Positions 32,133 to 40,593 of a DNA stretch of 44,415 nucleotides are shown piece after piece. The position numbers and the translations under genes were made by a program. Below the pieces are notes generated by a model. It was given only the letters and a program-made list of their open reading frames with translations, made no database searches and was not told the origin of the DNA. The DNA is from a virus, in the IMG/VR virus record IMGVR_UViG_3300021513_000006, positions 1 to 44,415 of that record; one strand, 5' to 3'. How positions within the stretch are numbered: the stretch's first letter is position 1; every line of letters begins with the position of its first letter.

Positions 32133-32475
32133 TTTTTTTACTCCTTCGAAAACAAAATCCCCAAATTTGGCTACCATCTCCTTTTGGTCTTGCCCCAATA
32201 TAAAATTCGAACCACTTACATCTAAATGAAAAGAAAGGTAATATCAAGTTCCATTTTCTTTTACTATGCCAAACTTTCCATTCAGAAGGATAATTTCCAG
32301 TCCCTATCCAATAATAACAAAAGTTATGCAAAGGATTTCTTATAAAATAATGATAAGGATAAGCAAGCCAACCATATTTCTTAAGATACTTTTCTGAAGG
32401 AATTGGATCATCATAGTTACCGAAAGGGTTCTTTTTTGACTTAAAAATCTTATATAACCGTTCTTTCCAATTCAT
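32125..32475 (-). CDS. Small phage protein with its 3' end replaced by homing element
   Basis: This 116-residue protein has a good AAAGGAG site. It is rich in Trp, Tyr and Phe with no recognised family: a basic N-terminus, then YGWLAYPYHYFIRNPLHNFCYYWIG, SEWKVWHSKRKW and FEFYIGARPKGDGSQIWGFCF. Repeated aromatic motifs suggest a compact globular protein. Its last 18 codons appear to be a recoded substitute carried by the downstream homing endonuclease, which starts inside the final codons; the older version of the tail lies beyond that gene. The function is unknown. Confidence 0.62.
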   Translation of the reverse strand: MNWKERLYKIFKSKKNPFGNYDDPIPSEKYLKKYGWLAYPYHYFIRNPLHNFCYYWIGTGNYPSEWKVWHSKRKWNLILPFFSFRCKWFEFYIGARPKGDGSQIWGFCFRRSKKSA

Positions 32476-32506
32476 TTTTTATTCTCCTTTCAAAATTTTT
32501 AATTTT

Positions 32507-33358
32507 TCATTCTTTTCTTTCATAATAAGCTTTTGCCAAATTAAAAATTTCCTTTTTTCTTTCTAAATAAACTTTAGCATTTTGATAAATTTTCTTTCCT
32601 ATTTCATAAGCTTTTTTACCAGAAATAATTCCTTCTAAATAAACACTTCCATTTTTACTTTGTTTTTTATTTCTTATTATCAATTCTTTACCTACCAAAG
32701 TTTTAACAAAATTATTAAATGCTAAAATTGTATAATCATCTCCACATAACCCTAAATCTAATCTATACATTTCATAAATTTTGTTCCATTTTGGTCTATA
32801 GCGTTTTTCTTTTATGAACATAAACCAACCATCTCCATCTATAACTCCTCTCCAAAAATGAGGACTAACTAATAATTCCTTTGGAATTGTTTTTTTAGAA
32901 AACCCTTTTAATTGTAATATTTCTACTAATTTTTTTGAATATAATGATAATCTACATAATTTCCATTCCTTACCAAATGAATACACTTTGTGAATTATTA
33001 TTCTACCATCATATCCAATAAATTTTTTAAATTTTTCCAAATGTTTTTTATCTTTTATACTTAATGTCAAGCTAATACCATACCAATATCCACCACTTCC
33101 TTTATTTTCTAAATGACCATCTGCATAGATAAATCCCAACCAGTATTGAGTTTCTGGAATATTAAAATCCGTTAATTTTTGAATACTTAAATTATGCTGT
33201 CTATAACTCCCTTTATTTCTTCTTTCAATCCCATTCTTTTGTAAATAACGATAAACTGTTTGATCAGAAATATTTAATGTTTTACTTATACTGCAAGCAC
33301 TTTCCCCTCTCATATACCTTTCCAAAATTTGTCTTTCTATATCAGTAGTTACTTTCAT
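32507..33358 (-). CDS. Free-standing LAGLIDADG-type homing endonuclease with HTH
   Basis: This 283-residue protein begins with a helix-turn-helix (about 8-45: ILERYMRGESACSISKTLNISDQTVYRYLQKNGIERR), as found in resolvase-like domains fused to homing enzymes. LAGLIDADG-like helices are QYWLGFIYADGHL and FWRGVIDGDGWF. It is closely similar to the endonuclease downstream over the whole core, so the two are paralogues. It lies between nrdD and the 116-residue gene with a GAGAAGG ribosome site. Its likely target is a neighbouring gene, possibly nrdD itself, which carries an intein; this is inferred. Confidence 0.83.
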   Translation of the reverse strand: MKVTTDIERQILERYMRGESACSISKTLNISDQTVYRYLQKNGIERRNKGSYRQHNLSIQKLTDFNIPETQYWLGFIYADGHLENKGSGGYWYGISLTLSIKDKKHLEKFKKFIGYDGRIIIHKVYSFGKEWKLCRLSLYSKKLVEILQLKGFSKKTIPKELLVSPHFWRGVIDGDGWFMFIKEKRYRPKWNKIYEMYRLDLGLCGDDYTILAFNNFVKTLVGKELIIRNKKQSKNGSVYLEGIISGKKAYEIGKKIYQNAKVYLERKKEIFNLAKAYYERKE

Positions 33359-33402
33359 TTTATTTTTACCTTCTCTTTTTACTATTCCATATTTTAAGAA
33401 AT

Positions 33403-36321
33403 TTATTCACTTCTCATACTCCCTTCCAAAGTATTCCAAACTCTTCTTGAAAATTCCCATTTTCGTCTCCGCTCACCCCAAGCACTAACTGGAGTAAAGA
33501 AACCTACTACTCTTGTCAAATGATCTTTTATTTTTGCTCCACAAATATAACATTCATCATATTTTCCTAATAAGTAATGTCCATTTTCACAAATTGAATA
33601 AACTGGATTCAATGCAAAATGCTCTATTCCTTTCTCTACACATAATTCAATCAAAAACTTAACTTCTTCTGGCTTCATTTCATGTAATATATTTATATGA
33701 CTTATTCCGCCCCCAGATAGATACTTAAAATATTTTCCTTCTATTTCTATCTTATCAAGTATTGAGTGTCTTTCATATAAAGGAACAAATTGATTGGAAT
33801 ATAAAACATAAGGAACTTTTTCTTCCCCATAAAAATATTTATCAAGACTTGGAAGTAATCCTGCTGCACTTTCTCCAGGAACTTGCTCTAAATTATATTT
33901 TATTTTCCCATTTTTATTAAACTCTGTAATCATATCATCCATTGTTTCTAAAATATCTATTGCAAAGCTACTTCTTAAATCTTCATCTAAAGTTCTTAGT
34001 GCTTCATATAATCCAATGAAACCGATTGTAGAATAGAAATGTTTATCCAAATCAAACCAGCCAAGATTGAAAAATCTATAACAACCTTGTTTAATAAAAT
34101 CTCTTATACACTCTCTAAAACTGTCTAAAATTTTCTTTGCAATATTCATTCTTTCTTTAAGCTTTTGCAAGTAGATGGTTTTATAGTCAATATCAAAATC
34201 ATTTCCAATTTGCTCTAACACTTCTAAAGCTATTCTATTGAGATTTATAGTAAGAACTCTTGCTGAGCCAACATTAATTCCACCATTGCCGAAACTATCA
34301 AATTTTACTGAAGAATAGTCGCTGATTACTCTGCAACACATACTATATTTCCTCGCATCATCAGAAACATAAATGTTCATTTGTCCTTTTGTATTATTTT
34401 TAGCAACCAAATCTAAAAATTCTCTATCCAATATTTTTCCAGTCTTTTTATCTTTAATAAAACAACTTGTTAAAACAGGAAATCTATAAGGAGCTTTTGT
34501 AATAGGATCACCTTTACATAAAAATTCCATTACAATTTCTTGAATTTCTAAAATTCTCTTAAGAAATAATTCCTTATCTCCTATTTCATTTGTAAAATAG
34601 GAATAAACATAAGTCAACAATTCATCTAAGATGTATCTGTCAAAGAAAGATAGATTGGAAAAAGGGCTATTTCCTGAGATAAATATTTTACCCCCCTTTC
34701 TATACACTACAATACCTGCATTAGTAGTTGGACACCAAACTTTACCTTTGTAATGAATTTTATATTTTCGGGTAGCTGATTTATTTTTTTGATTATAAAC
34801 AATTAAATATATAGTTTCTTTCTTATTGTTATTTATTCTCCTAATGGTAATTCTACTTGCCCATCCTGCTCTAACTGCTATATGTTGCAATTTATCTGCT
34901 ATAATAAAATTATCACATTGTAATCTCATTCTAAAAGTTTTTTCTTTTTTATTTTCTTCTATAGTAGTATATCCATCTAATTTAGCCCAAGTTTTTAAAA
35001 ATAATCTGCTTTGTTCCTTATTCATCTTTAAAAAAATATCAGGAATATCTCTTTTTGTATTATTTAAAATGGCTAAATATTTAGAAATTTGCCCTTTCGA
35101 TATTTGATAAATAAAAACTTCATATTTGCCATAATGCTTTTGACAACCAAAAGATTCTTTTCTTTTGTAGATACGATATTTAATACCTAACTTTTCTAAT
35201 ATCTCTTTTAATCTGTCATTACCCCAACGATTAGGAGATTTAGATATAACCAATTTATCTTTATCTATAGAGCCTTCAGTCAAAATAAAAACTAAAAATT
35301 CAATTTCTTCATTAGTTAAGTTGATACCTTCATTATTTTCTAAGTCTTCAAAGGCTACTGGAAAGTAAATAGGAGAATTAAAATCAATTATTTCTTCTGA
35401 AGGTTGCAAAATATAACCTTCCTCATTATATTTTCTGCGTAAAACTAAATGATTAGGAGTAACTTGTTGAATGTAATTCCTACCTTCATAAATATGCATA
35501 GTACCTTCATAATCATAAACATTAACTTTTAAAACTTTCTCTATAGCTAATTTACCATTTTTCCAAACATAAATACCATCTCCCACTTTTAAATCTTTCC
35601 AACTCTTAAATCCTTCTGGAGTTAAAACTTCAGTCTCTTCATCTACACATTCAGTTCCATTCCTCATTTCTTTATTAATTGTGTGGACTAAATTCTGGAA
35701 ATCATCTTCTACTTCTTTTTTGTTTATCTTATGATCTTTTCCATAGTATTTAAGATAAATATAAGTATATAAAACAATCAAGCTTGGAAATGCTATAGCT
35801 CCAGCAAATTCACTTGATAATTCAATTATTGCTTCCTTTACTTGATTAATAAAAGTTCTTGGCTTTTTAGGCGGTAGCGAATGTAATTGACCATAAGGCA
35901 TTCCTTCTAATAACAATTTACTAAAATCAACTCCAAGACAATAAGGCATTATATAAGCTGCTGTATCATGTAAATAAAAAGTTCCATCCAATAACATTTT
36001 TGAATATTCTGTAGCTTCATTTATTCCATACATTTCTACCATTTTCTCAAATAAAGTTGAAAATGTTAAATACTTTATAAATGGAGTTATCATTTCAACT
36101 TTAAATCTTGCAATACTCTTATTTGTTACATTGCTTGAAGGATTTGCAGAAATATCTTGAATATAATCAACTGTAAAATATTTCTTCTGAAATTTATTGA
36201 AATCAAAATTCTTAGGATGTATTTTCCAATATTCTAATACTTTTGGGTGTTCTTTTAAGAAATAAGAATAAACTTTTTTACCAAACAAAGTATTTGAGAA
36301 AAACAATTCAATTCCATGCAT
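33403..36321 (-). CDS. nrdD: Anaerobic (class III) ribonucleotide reductase with intein
   Basis: The start is ATG 36321, with AAGGAGG five bases upstream; an in-frame TTG nine codons earlier has none. The 972-residue precursor loses a 327-residue intein to give about 645 residues. NrdD features include YLHDTAAYIMPYCLGVD, the RNGTE/SPFSNLSFF joint, MCCRVISDYSSVKFDSFGNGGINVG, a zinc site (CENGHYL with CYICG), and the C-terminal glycyl-radical segment TRVVGFFTPVSAWG ending EFSRRVW. There is no N-terminal ATP-cone. It makes dNTPs without oxygen, so the host must grow anaerobically at infection. It is paired with nrdG immediately upstream. Confidence 0.92.
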   Translation of the reverse strand: MHGIELFFSNTLFGKKVYSYFLKEHPKVLEYWKIHPKNFDFNKFQKKYFTVDYIQDISANPSSNVTNKSIARFKVEMITPFIKYLTFSTLFEKMVEMYGINEATEYSKMLLDGTFYLHDTAAYIMPYCLGVDFSKLLLEGMPYGQLHSLPPKKPRTFINQVKEAIIELSSEFAGAIAFPSLIVLYTYIYLKYYGKDHKINKKEVEDDFQNLVHTINKEMRNGTECVDEETEVLTPEGFKSWKDLKVGDGIYVWKNGKLAIEKVLKVNVYDYEGTMHIYEGRNYIQQVTPNHLVLRRKYNEEGYILQPSEEIIDFNSPIYFPVAFEDLENNEGINLTNEEIEFLVFILTEGSIDKDKLVISKSPNRWGNDRLKEILEKLGIKYRIYKRKESFGCQKHYGKYEVFIYQISKGQISKYLAILNNTKRDIPDIFLKMNKEQSRLFLKTWAKLDGYTTIEENKKEKTFRMRLQCDNFIIADKLQHIAVRAGWASRITIRRINNNKKETIYLIVYNQKNKSATRKYKIHYKGKVWCPTTNAGIVVYRKGGKIFISGNSPFSNLSFFDRYILDELLTYVYSYFTNEIGDKELFLKRILEIQEIVMEFLCKGDPITKAPYRFPVLTSCFIKDKKTGKILDREFLDLVAKNNTKGQMNIYVSDDARKYSMCCRVISDYSSVKFDSFGNGGINVGSARVLTINLNRIALEVLEQIGNDFDIDYKTIYLQKLKERMNIAKKILDSFRECIRDFIKQGCYRFFNLGWFDLDKHFYSTIGFIGLYEALRTLDEDLRSSFAIDILETMDDMITEFNKNGKIKYNLEQVPGESAAGLLPSLDKYFYGEEKVPYVLYSNQFVPLYERHSILDKIEIEGKYFKYLSGGGISHINILHEMKPEEVKFLIELCVEKGIEHFALNPVYSICENGHYLLGKYDECYICGAKIKDHLTRVVGFFTPVSAWGERRRKWEFSRRVWNTLEGSMRSE
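34669..35649 (-). other. Intein in nrdD (327 residues, degenerate DOD endonuclease)
   Basis: It begins CVDEETEVLTPEGFK and ends KIFISGN before Ser. Block B is IQQVTPNHLVLRR; block F is VWCPTTNAGIVVYR. The penultimate residue is Gly, not His. The middle has the size and helices of a dodecapeptide endonuclease (IEFLVFILTEGSID and FLKTWAKLDGYTT), but both are weak matches to LAGLIDADG, so DNA cleavage may be lost. It interrupts the conserved NrdD motif RNGTE/SPFSNL. Confidence 0.9.
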
Positions 36322-36352
36322 AACAGCCTCCTTTCTGCAAAATTTCAAAGCT

Positions 36353-36868
36353 TTATCCTAAAAATAGATATGTTTTATCTTTCCATTCTGAATTCTCTTT
36401 AACAAAAACTCTCTGATTTGATGATGCAGGAAACTTTCCAGTTTTTAAATCCTCTCTATATTTTCCATCAATTATTATGTCAACTAAATCTTTCAGTTCC
36501 TCTTTCAATTCTTCAAATAAATATCCAGTATAAAGAACTACTTCAATATTCTTAACTTCTTTCTTCAATTCTGAAAAGAGCTTGATGAGAAAATCTGTAT
36601 AAACAACTGGATCTCCACCTAAAAGAACTATACTGTTTATCTTTCCATTATAACTGTCAAAATAATATTTCAAGACTTCCTTTAATTTAGAAACAGTTAT
36701 AGTCTCGCATAAGTCTGAATAAGGATTTTGCAATTCTTGAGAATGACATCCTTTGCATTTATGTGGACAACCACAAAAGTATAATACAAATGAAGGTTTT
36801 CTAAATGGATGATCATTAAAAGAAAAATGAACTTCTGGAACTATTCTTGCTTCATCTTTTTTCATCAT
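36353..36868 (-). CDS. nrdG: Anaerobic ribonucleotide reductase activase
   Basis: This 171-residue radical-SAM enzyme installs the glycyl radical on NrdD. It has the NrdG-type Cys-x3-Cys-x2-Cys at Cys34, Cys38 and Cys41 (FCGCPHKCKGCHS) for the 4Fe-4S cluster, followed by INSIVLLGGDPV (SAM-binding Gly motif) and the strand VVLYTGYLFEEL, then VDIIIDGKYRED. Length is normal. TAGGAG supports the start; either of two adjacent ATGs is possible. It lies 31 bases upstream of the nrdD start, and a long hairpin precedes it. Confidence 0.92.
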   Translation of the reverse strand: MMKKDEARIVPEVHFSFNDHPFRKPSFVLYFCGCPHKCKGCHSQELQNPYSDLCETITVSKLKEVLKYYFDSYNGKINSIVLLGGDPVVYTDFLIKLFSELKKEVKNIEVVLYTGYLFEELKEELKDLVDIIIDGKYREDLKTGKFPASSNQRVFVKENSEWKDKTYLFLG

Positions 36869-36898
36869 AAACTCCTATCTAATAGATTTTCAAATAAC

Positions 36899-36948
36899 TA
36901 AAAAGAGTCTCCAGAGCAAGGGTTGTTAAAAATAATGCTCTGGAGACT
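36899..36948 (-). terminator. Strong hairpin with U-tract between polymerase and nrdG
   Basis: A 13-bp perfect stem with a 17-base loop (36906-36918 with 36936-36948; core GTCTCCAGAGCA / TGCTCTGGAGAC) is followed on the minus strand by TCTTTTTAG. It looks like an intrinsic terminator for the polymerase transcript or an attenuator ahead of nrdG. A GATAAGAATTTTT motif lies about 50 bases upstream. Confidence 0.75.
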
Positions 36949-36996
36949 TGGGTTGTCTTATTTAATAAAAAGAAAATGTTTGATTGCATTTGGGCT

Positions 36997-37009
36997 AAAA
37001 ATTCTTATC
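36997..37009 (-). promoter_or_regulatory. GATAAGAATTTTT motif, minus strand, ahead of the nrd genes
   Basis: This lies in the 187-base gap after the polymerase gene, on the coding strand of nrdG. The core is exact. It stands upstream of the hairpin, so if it starts transcription the first product would be a short RNA of roughly 90-100 bases unless the hairpin is read through. Confidence 0.45.
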
Positions 37010-37055
37010 TTAACTTTCAATAAACAAAATTTCTCTTTATTATATAGTTTCAATC

Positions 37056-39710
37056 TTATTCCTTCTTCCACATTTTGTCAATAGTAAAATCAACTGGAAT
37101 TACTATCTGACAATTAGCAAAAGGAATAGGAAATTCCATTGCCCACCTGACTATTTCACATATTTCATCTACTTTCTCTTTTTTTGCTTCTAATAACAGT
37201 TCATCATGTCTTGTTAAAAGAAATTTACAAAAAGGTTTTAATTCTTTTTCTATAAGTTTCCTTTTTAATCTGATAAGGCTTACCATTAGTGCATCTGCTA
37301 CTGTTGATTGAGGATAAAAATTAACTATTTCCCTAATTTTATGAGAATATTCAGGATTTAATTTTCTTTTTCCTGTAAATTTATCTTCATAAAATTTCCT
37401 TACTTTTTGGACTCTTCTCATTCTTCCAAAAACATTTATGAATTTAGCTTCTTTCCCTTCTTCTACTTTATCATATTGAGATATTAAGACATTGATGAAA
37501 TATCTTACTTCTGGCTTATCCTGAAACCATCTATCTATAAAGTCTTGAGCTTCTTTTACTGAAATATTCAATCTTTGGGCTAATCCATAAGCTGAAGTCA
37601 AGTATGCAATAGAGAAATTTATCGATTTTGCTATTGATCTTTCTTCTGTAGTTATATCTTCAAAATCCTTATTGAATATTAGTGATGCTGTTAAAGTATG
37701 AAAATCAATTCCACTATTAAATGCTTCTATCATACTTTTGCAATTACTATAACCAGCAAGCATTCTTAAGTCTGCCATAGAATAATCTGCACTTACTATT
37801 AACCAACCTTCTTCTGCTTGAACCATATTTCTATATAAGTTATCTCTTGGAATTCCATGAAAAGCTGGATTAGATGTTGATAACCTTCCTGTTTCAGTTC
37901 CAGCAATATTAATATTGCAAGATAGTCTGACAATATTTTCAGTTTCTGTTTGTTTTAATCTATAGTTATAATTTTCAAGAAATAAAACATAAGTTGTATA
38001 ATTTTTTAACAATTTTCTATATTCAAGCAACTTTTGAGCTATTTCTATCCCATTCTCTGCTAATATTTTTAGAGCTTCTTCATCATAAGAAGGATTTCCT
38101 TTAGGAGTTTTCTTTGGAGAATCTATTCCTAATTCTTTAAATAACTTAGAAATCTGCTGAGGAGAGTTCCAATTTACCATTTTTCCAGCTAATTTACTTA
38201 ATTCATTCTGCTTCTCTTTCATTTTATATTGAACTTCTTCTTTTAAGTTCTCTACATAGCTTCTTGAAAAAGGTAACCCATTCTTTTCCATTTCAAAAAG
38301 AATTCTATAATGTTCCATTTCTAATTCTTTAAGCTTTTCTACCTGAAAGTAAGTATAGTAAGGAGTTATGTAATGTTTATTTAGCTTTTTGTGTTCTTCT
38401 ATTAATTTATTGACCTTATTGGATAAACTTTTTTGCCACAAATCTAATTGCTTTATTCTTCTATCTAATTCTTTCCAAAGATAATAATTGGAGCAACAAT
38501 CATAAGCACAATACTGATACAATTCATTAAAATCAACATAAACATACCACTTTTCTTTTTTTGACATAAAAATCTCTTTCATTTCCTTATAATAATTTGA
38601 AAAAGGTGTATAAAGAGTAATTAATGTTTTCAAATCATGTGGTGGAGTTTCCTTTAATAAATGATGATAAACTAATGTATCAGCATAAACTTTATCCATT
38701 ACATCTATTCCTAAATCTCTTAGCAGAACCAATGCATCAAACTTGAAATTGTGTCCTATTATCTTTAATTTCTCGTAAGAAAATAGTCTTCTTAATTCTT
38801 CCATTACTTTTTCCTGAATTCCTTCTATAAAGAAATTAATAATCTGCCTTTTTAATGCTTCATAATGTCTTAAAGGAATAATAAATGCTTTCTTTTCTGA
38901 TAGAGCTATTCCAATGCAGAATATTTTGTTATTAGGATCATGAACATCTTTACTGAAAGTTTCCAAATCTACTACTGCATAAACTTCTTCTTTACTATTT
39001 ACTACACTATCAACAAAATTTTTCACTTTCTCATAAGTATCTAAAATTTCATACTCTATTGTTACATCTCCTTCTTTCAGAAAAGTGCTTAAATCTTTCT
39101 TAAATTCTGGCTCATAATTTGGATTTCTTAAAATGTAAGAAGGATGGTATGTCATGCATACTTTCACTTTTTTCTTCTCTCCTAAAATAGGACTTTCAAT
39201 TTCTATAATTTTTCCTCTTTCAAATTCTTCTTTTATCTTTCCCAATAATGCATACTGAACTCCTAAAAATGCAATTCTTCCCAAACAGATTATCATATTT
39301 GGCTTAATTAAGTTTATTTCTCTCCTTAAAATAGAAATAGAACATATCTTTATCATACTTTGAGTTATCTCATCTGTTTCTCCATAACACTTGACTGCAT
39401 TTGTTATATAAAAATCTTCTCTTTTATACCCTAAATCTTTCAAAACTTCTTCTAATTTCTTTCCTGAAGGACCTATAAAAGGTCTGTCTGCTTCATCTTC
39501 CTGAATGCCTGGATTTTGGGCTGTAATCATTATGCTTTTATCTTTATTTCCTTCACTTCTTACACATGGAGTTTTTGCTTTTGAATATAATTTCATACAA
39601 GGTAAATTTTCAAAATCTCCATTTCCATACTTTTCTATTATCTTATAGCAAAAGTTATCAAAAGGATTTAATACTGGACACCATTCCTTTACATTTATAT
39701 AATCTGCCAT
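37056..39710 (-). CDS. Uracil-DNA glycosylase-like domain fused to DNA polymerase I
   Basis: The 884-residue protein has three parts. Residues about 30-212 are a family-4-like UDG domain: ITAQNPGIQEDEADRPFIGPSG, FYITNAVKCYG and MTYHPSYILRNP, with Cys38, 49, 108 and 123 as possible Fe-S ligands. Residues about 240-410 are a 3'-5' exonuclease (Asp248 and Glu250 in VVDLET, Asp325 in HNFKFD, Asp404 in YCAYDCC). Residues about 460-884 are a family A polymerase: motif A SADYSMADLRML (Asp642), motif B with Lys695 and Phe699, motif C RHDELLLEA (Asp836, Glu837). SPO1-like polymerases also carry an N-terminal UDG domain. AAGGAG supports the start. This is the phage replicase. Confidence 0.92.
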   Translation of the reverse strand: MADYINVKEWCPVLNPFDNFCYKIIEKYGNGDFENLPCMKLYSKAKTPCVRSEGNKDKSIMITAQNPGIQEDEADRPFIGPSGKKLEEVLKDLGYKREDFYITNAVKCYGETDEITQSMIKICSISILRREINLIKPNMIICLGRIAFLGVQYALLGKIKEEFERGKIIEIESPILGEKKKVKVCMTYHPSYILRNPNYEPEFKKDLSTFLKEGDVTIEYEILDTYEKVKNFVDSVVNSKEEVYAVVDLETFSKDVHDPNNKIFCIGIALSEKKAFIIPLRHYEALKRQIINFFIEGIQEKVMEELRRLFSYEKLKIIGHNFKFDALVLLRDLGIDVMDKVYADTLVYHHLLKETPPHDLKTLITLYTPFSNYYKEMKEIFMSKKEKWYVYVDFNELYQYCAYDCCSNYYLWKELDRRIKQLDLWQKSLSNKVNKLIEEHKKLNKHYITPYYTYFQVEKLKELEMEHYRILFEMEKNGLPFSRSYVENLKEEVQYKMKEKQNELSKLAGKMVNWNSPQQISKLFKELGIDSPKKTPKGNPSYDEEALKILAENGIEIAQKLLEYRKLLKNYTTYVLFLENYNYRLKQTETENIVRLSCNINIAGTETGRLSTSNPAFHGIPRDNLYRNMVQAEEGWLIVSADYSMADLRMLAGYSNCKSMIEAFNSGIDFHTLTASLIFNKDFEDITTEERSIAKSINFSIAYLTSAYGLAQRLNISVKEAQDFIDRWFQDKPEVRYFINVLISQYDKVEEGKEAKFINVFGRMRRVQKVRKFYEDKFTGKRKLNPEYSHKIREIVNFYPQSTVADALMVSLIRLKRKLIEKELKPFCKFLLTRHDELLLEAKKEKVDEICEIVRWAMEFPIPFANCQIVIPVDFTIDKMWKKE

Positions 39711-39732
39711 TACAAACTCCTTTACTTATCTT

Positions 39733-39996
39733 TTACTTATTTATTTCTTTCAAAAAACTTAAAAGCTTTTGAGTTTCTTCTATATTGAGAATAACCAAAA
39801 TATCTTCAATCTTTTCTTTTTCCTCTTTCTTTGTTGAAGGGACAATTTGAAAATTAAAACCTCTTATTGTTAAATGTCCCCAAGAATTATAAGCAATCTG
39901 AAATTGTTTAAATTCTAAATGTGTTTCATTTACAATTGCTTTTTTACTACCTTCTGAAACTGTATTTACTTCTCCTTTCCTCAAAATTATATGCAT
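39733..39996 (-). CDS. Hypothetical protein upstream of the polymerase
   Basis: This 87-residue protein has a strong AAAGGAGGT site. It is alpha/beta: MHIILRKGEVNTVSEGSKKAIVNETHLEF, a strand pair HLTIRGFNFQIVPS, then a charged linker and a C-terminal helix EETQKLLSFLKEINK. No family was recognised. It ends 22 bases before the polymerase start and is co-oriented, so a role linked to replication is possible. It is the first gene after the long G-depleted tract. Confidence 0.55.
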   Translation of the reverse strand: MHIILRKGEVNTVSEGSKKAIVNETHLEFKQFQIAYNSWGHLTIRGFNFQIVPSTKKEEKEKIEDILVILNIEETQKLLSFLKEINK

Positions 39997-40020
39997 TTTT
40001 ATACCTCCTTTATCTATTTT

Positions 40021-40593
40021 TTACCTTTACTCTACCCTACTAATCTGAACATAACCTTGACCCTTCGTTACAAAACATAACTTTAACTTTACTCTCAGAA
40101 CAAGAGAAAACATTGCTTTAATTAACATTACACAACCTTTACTGCACAAAACAATACTTATCCTCTACACTACAAAACATCTTCTAACTTTACCATTACT
40201 AATCTTTACTTAACAGTTCCAAAACATTAATATGCAAAACAGCTCCAAAACAAGACCCAACTACACGAAACAAAACCATTACTAAAAAACATGTTACTTA
40301 ATATAACCATGACGATACAAGACAATACTTTTCTTTTACAAAACTCTTCGTTTCATTGCTTAACAAAACCATTACACAACCACACATCTCATGATCTTTC
40401 TTTCACTTGAAAATCAAAACTCTACGACACATCTCTCCACTTCTCCATAACAGTACTTATTCAACTCATAACATTTCTAAACCAACACCTAACACTCCTG
40501 CACACAACCTTTACCTTACCAAAACTTCATCCCTCTAATCAAAACTTTACCTTTGCTTCACTAAGCAATAGTTCCCAAAACAAAACCCTTCCA
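40021..40593. repeat. Gene-free, G-depleted tract with 14 CAAAAC copies
   Basis: No gene is visible in any frame across about 0.6 kb. My hand count over 40021-40600 finds about 27 G in 580 bases on the plus strand, while C is about a quarter to 30 percent. CAAAAC starts at 40071, 40147, 40173, 40220, 40235, 40246, 40271, 40339, 40364, 40415, 40520, 40540, 40576 and 40581. Longer echoes such as CAAAACCATTAC and ACAACCTTTAC also recur. The tract lies between two minus-strand genes of the replication arm. A replication origin, protein-loading region or unstructured RNA leader are candidates. Confidence 0.7.

Noticed and set aside
32133-32198. Earlier ATG start for the inserted homing endonuclease
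   Set aside because: No ribosome site at usable distance; those codons encode the replaced tail of the 116-residue gene in another frame, while GTG 32132 has GAAGGAG.
40021-40593. Coding sequence in the G-depleted tract
   Set aside because: Every frame on the minus strand is broken by stops within a few dozen codons and no repeated peptide emerges.
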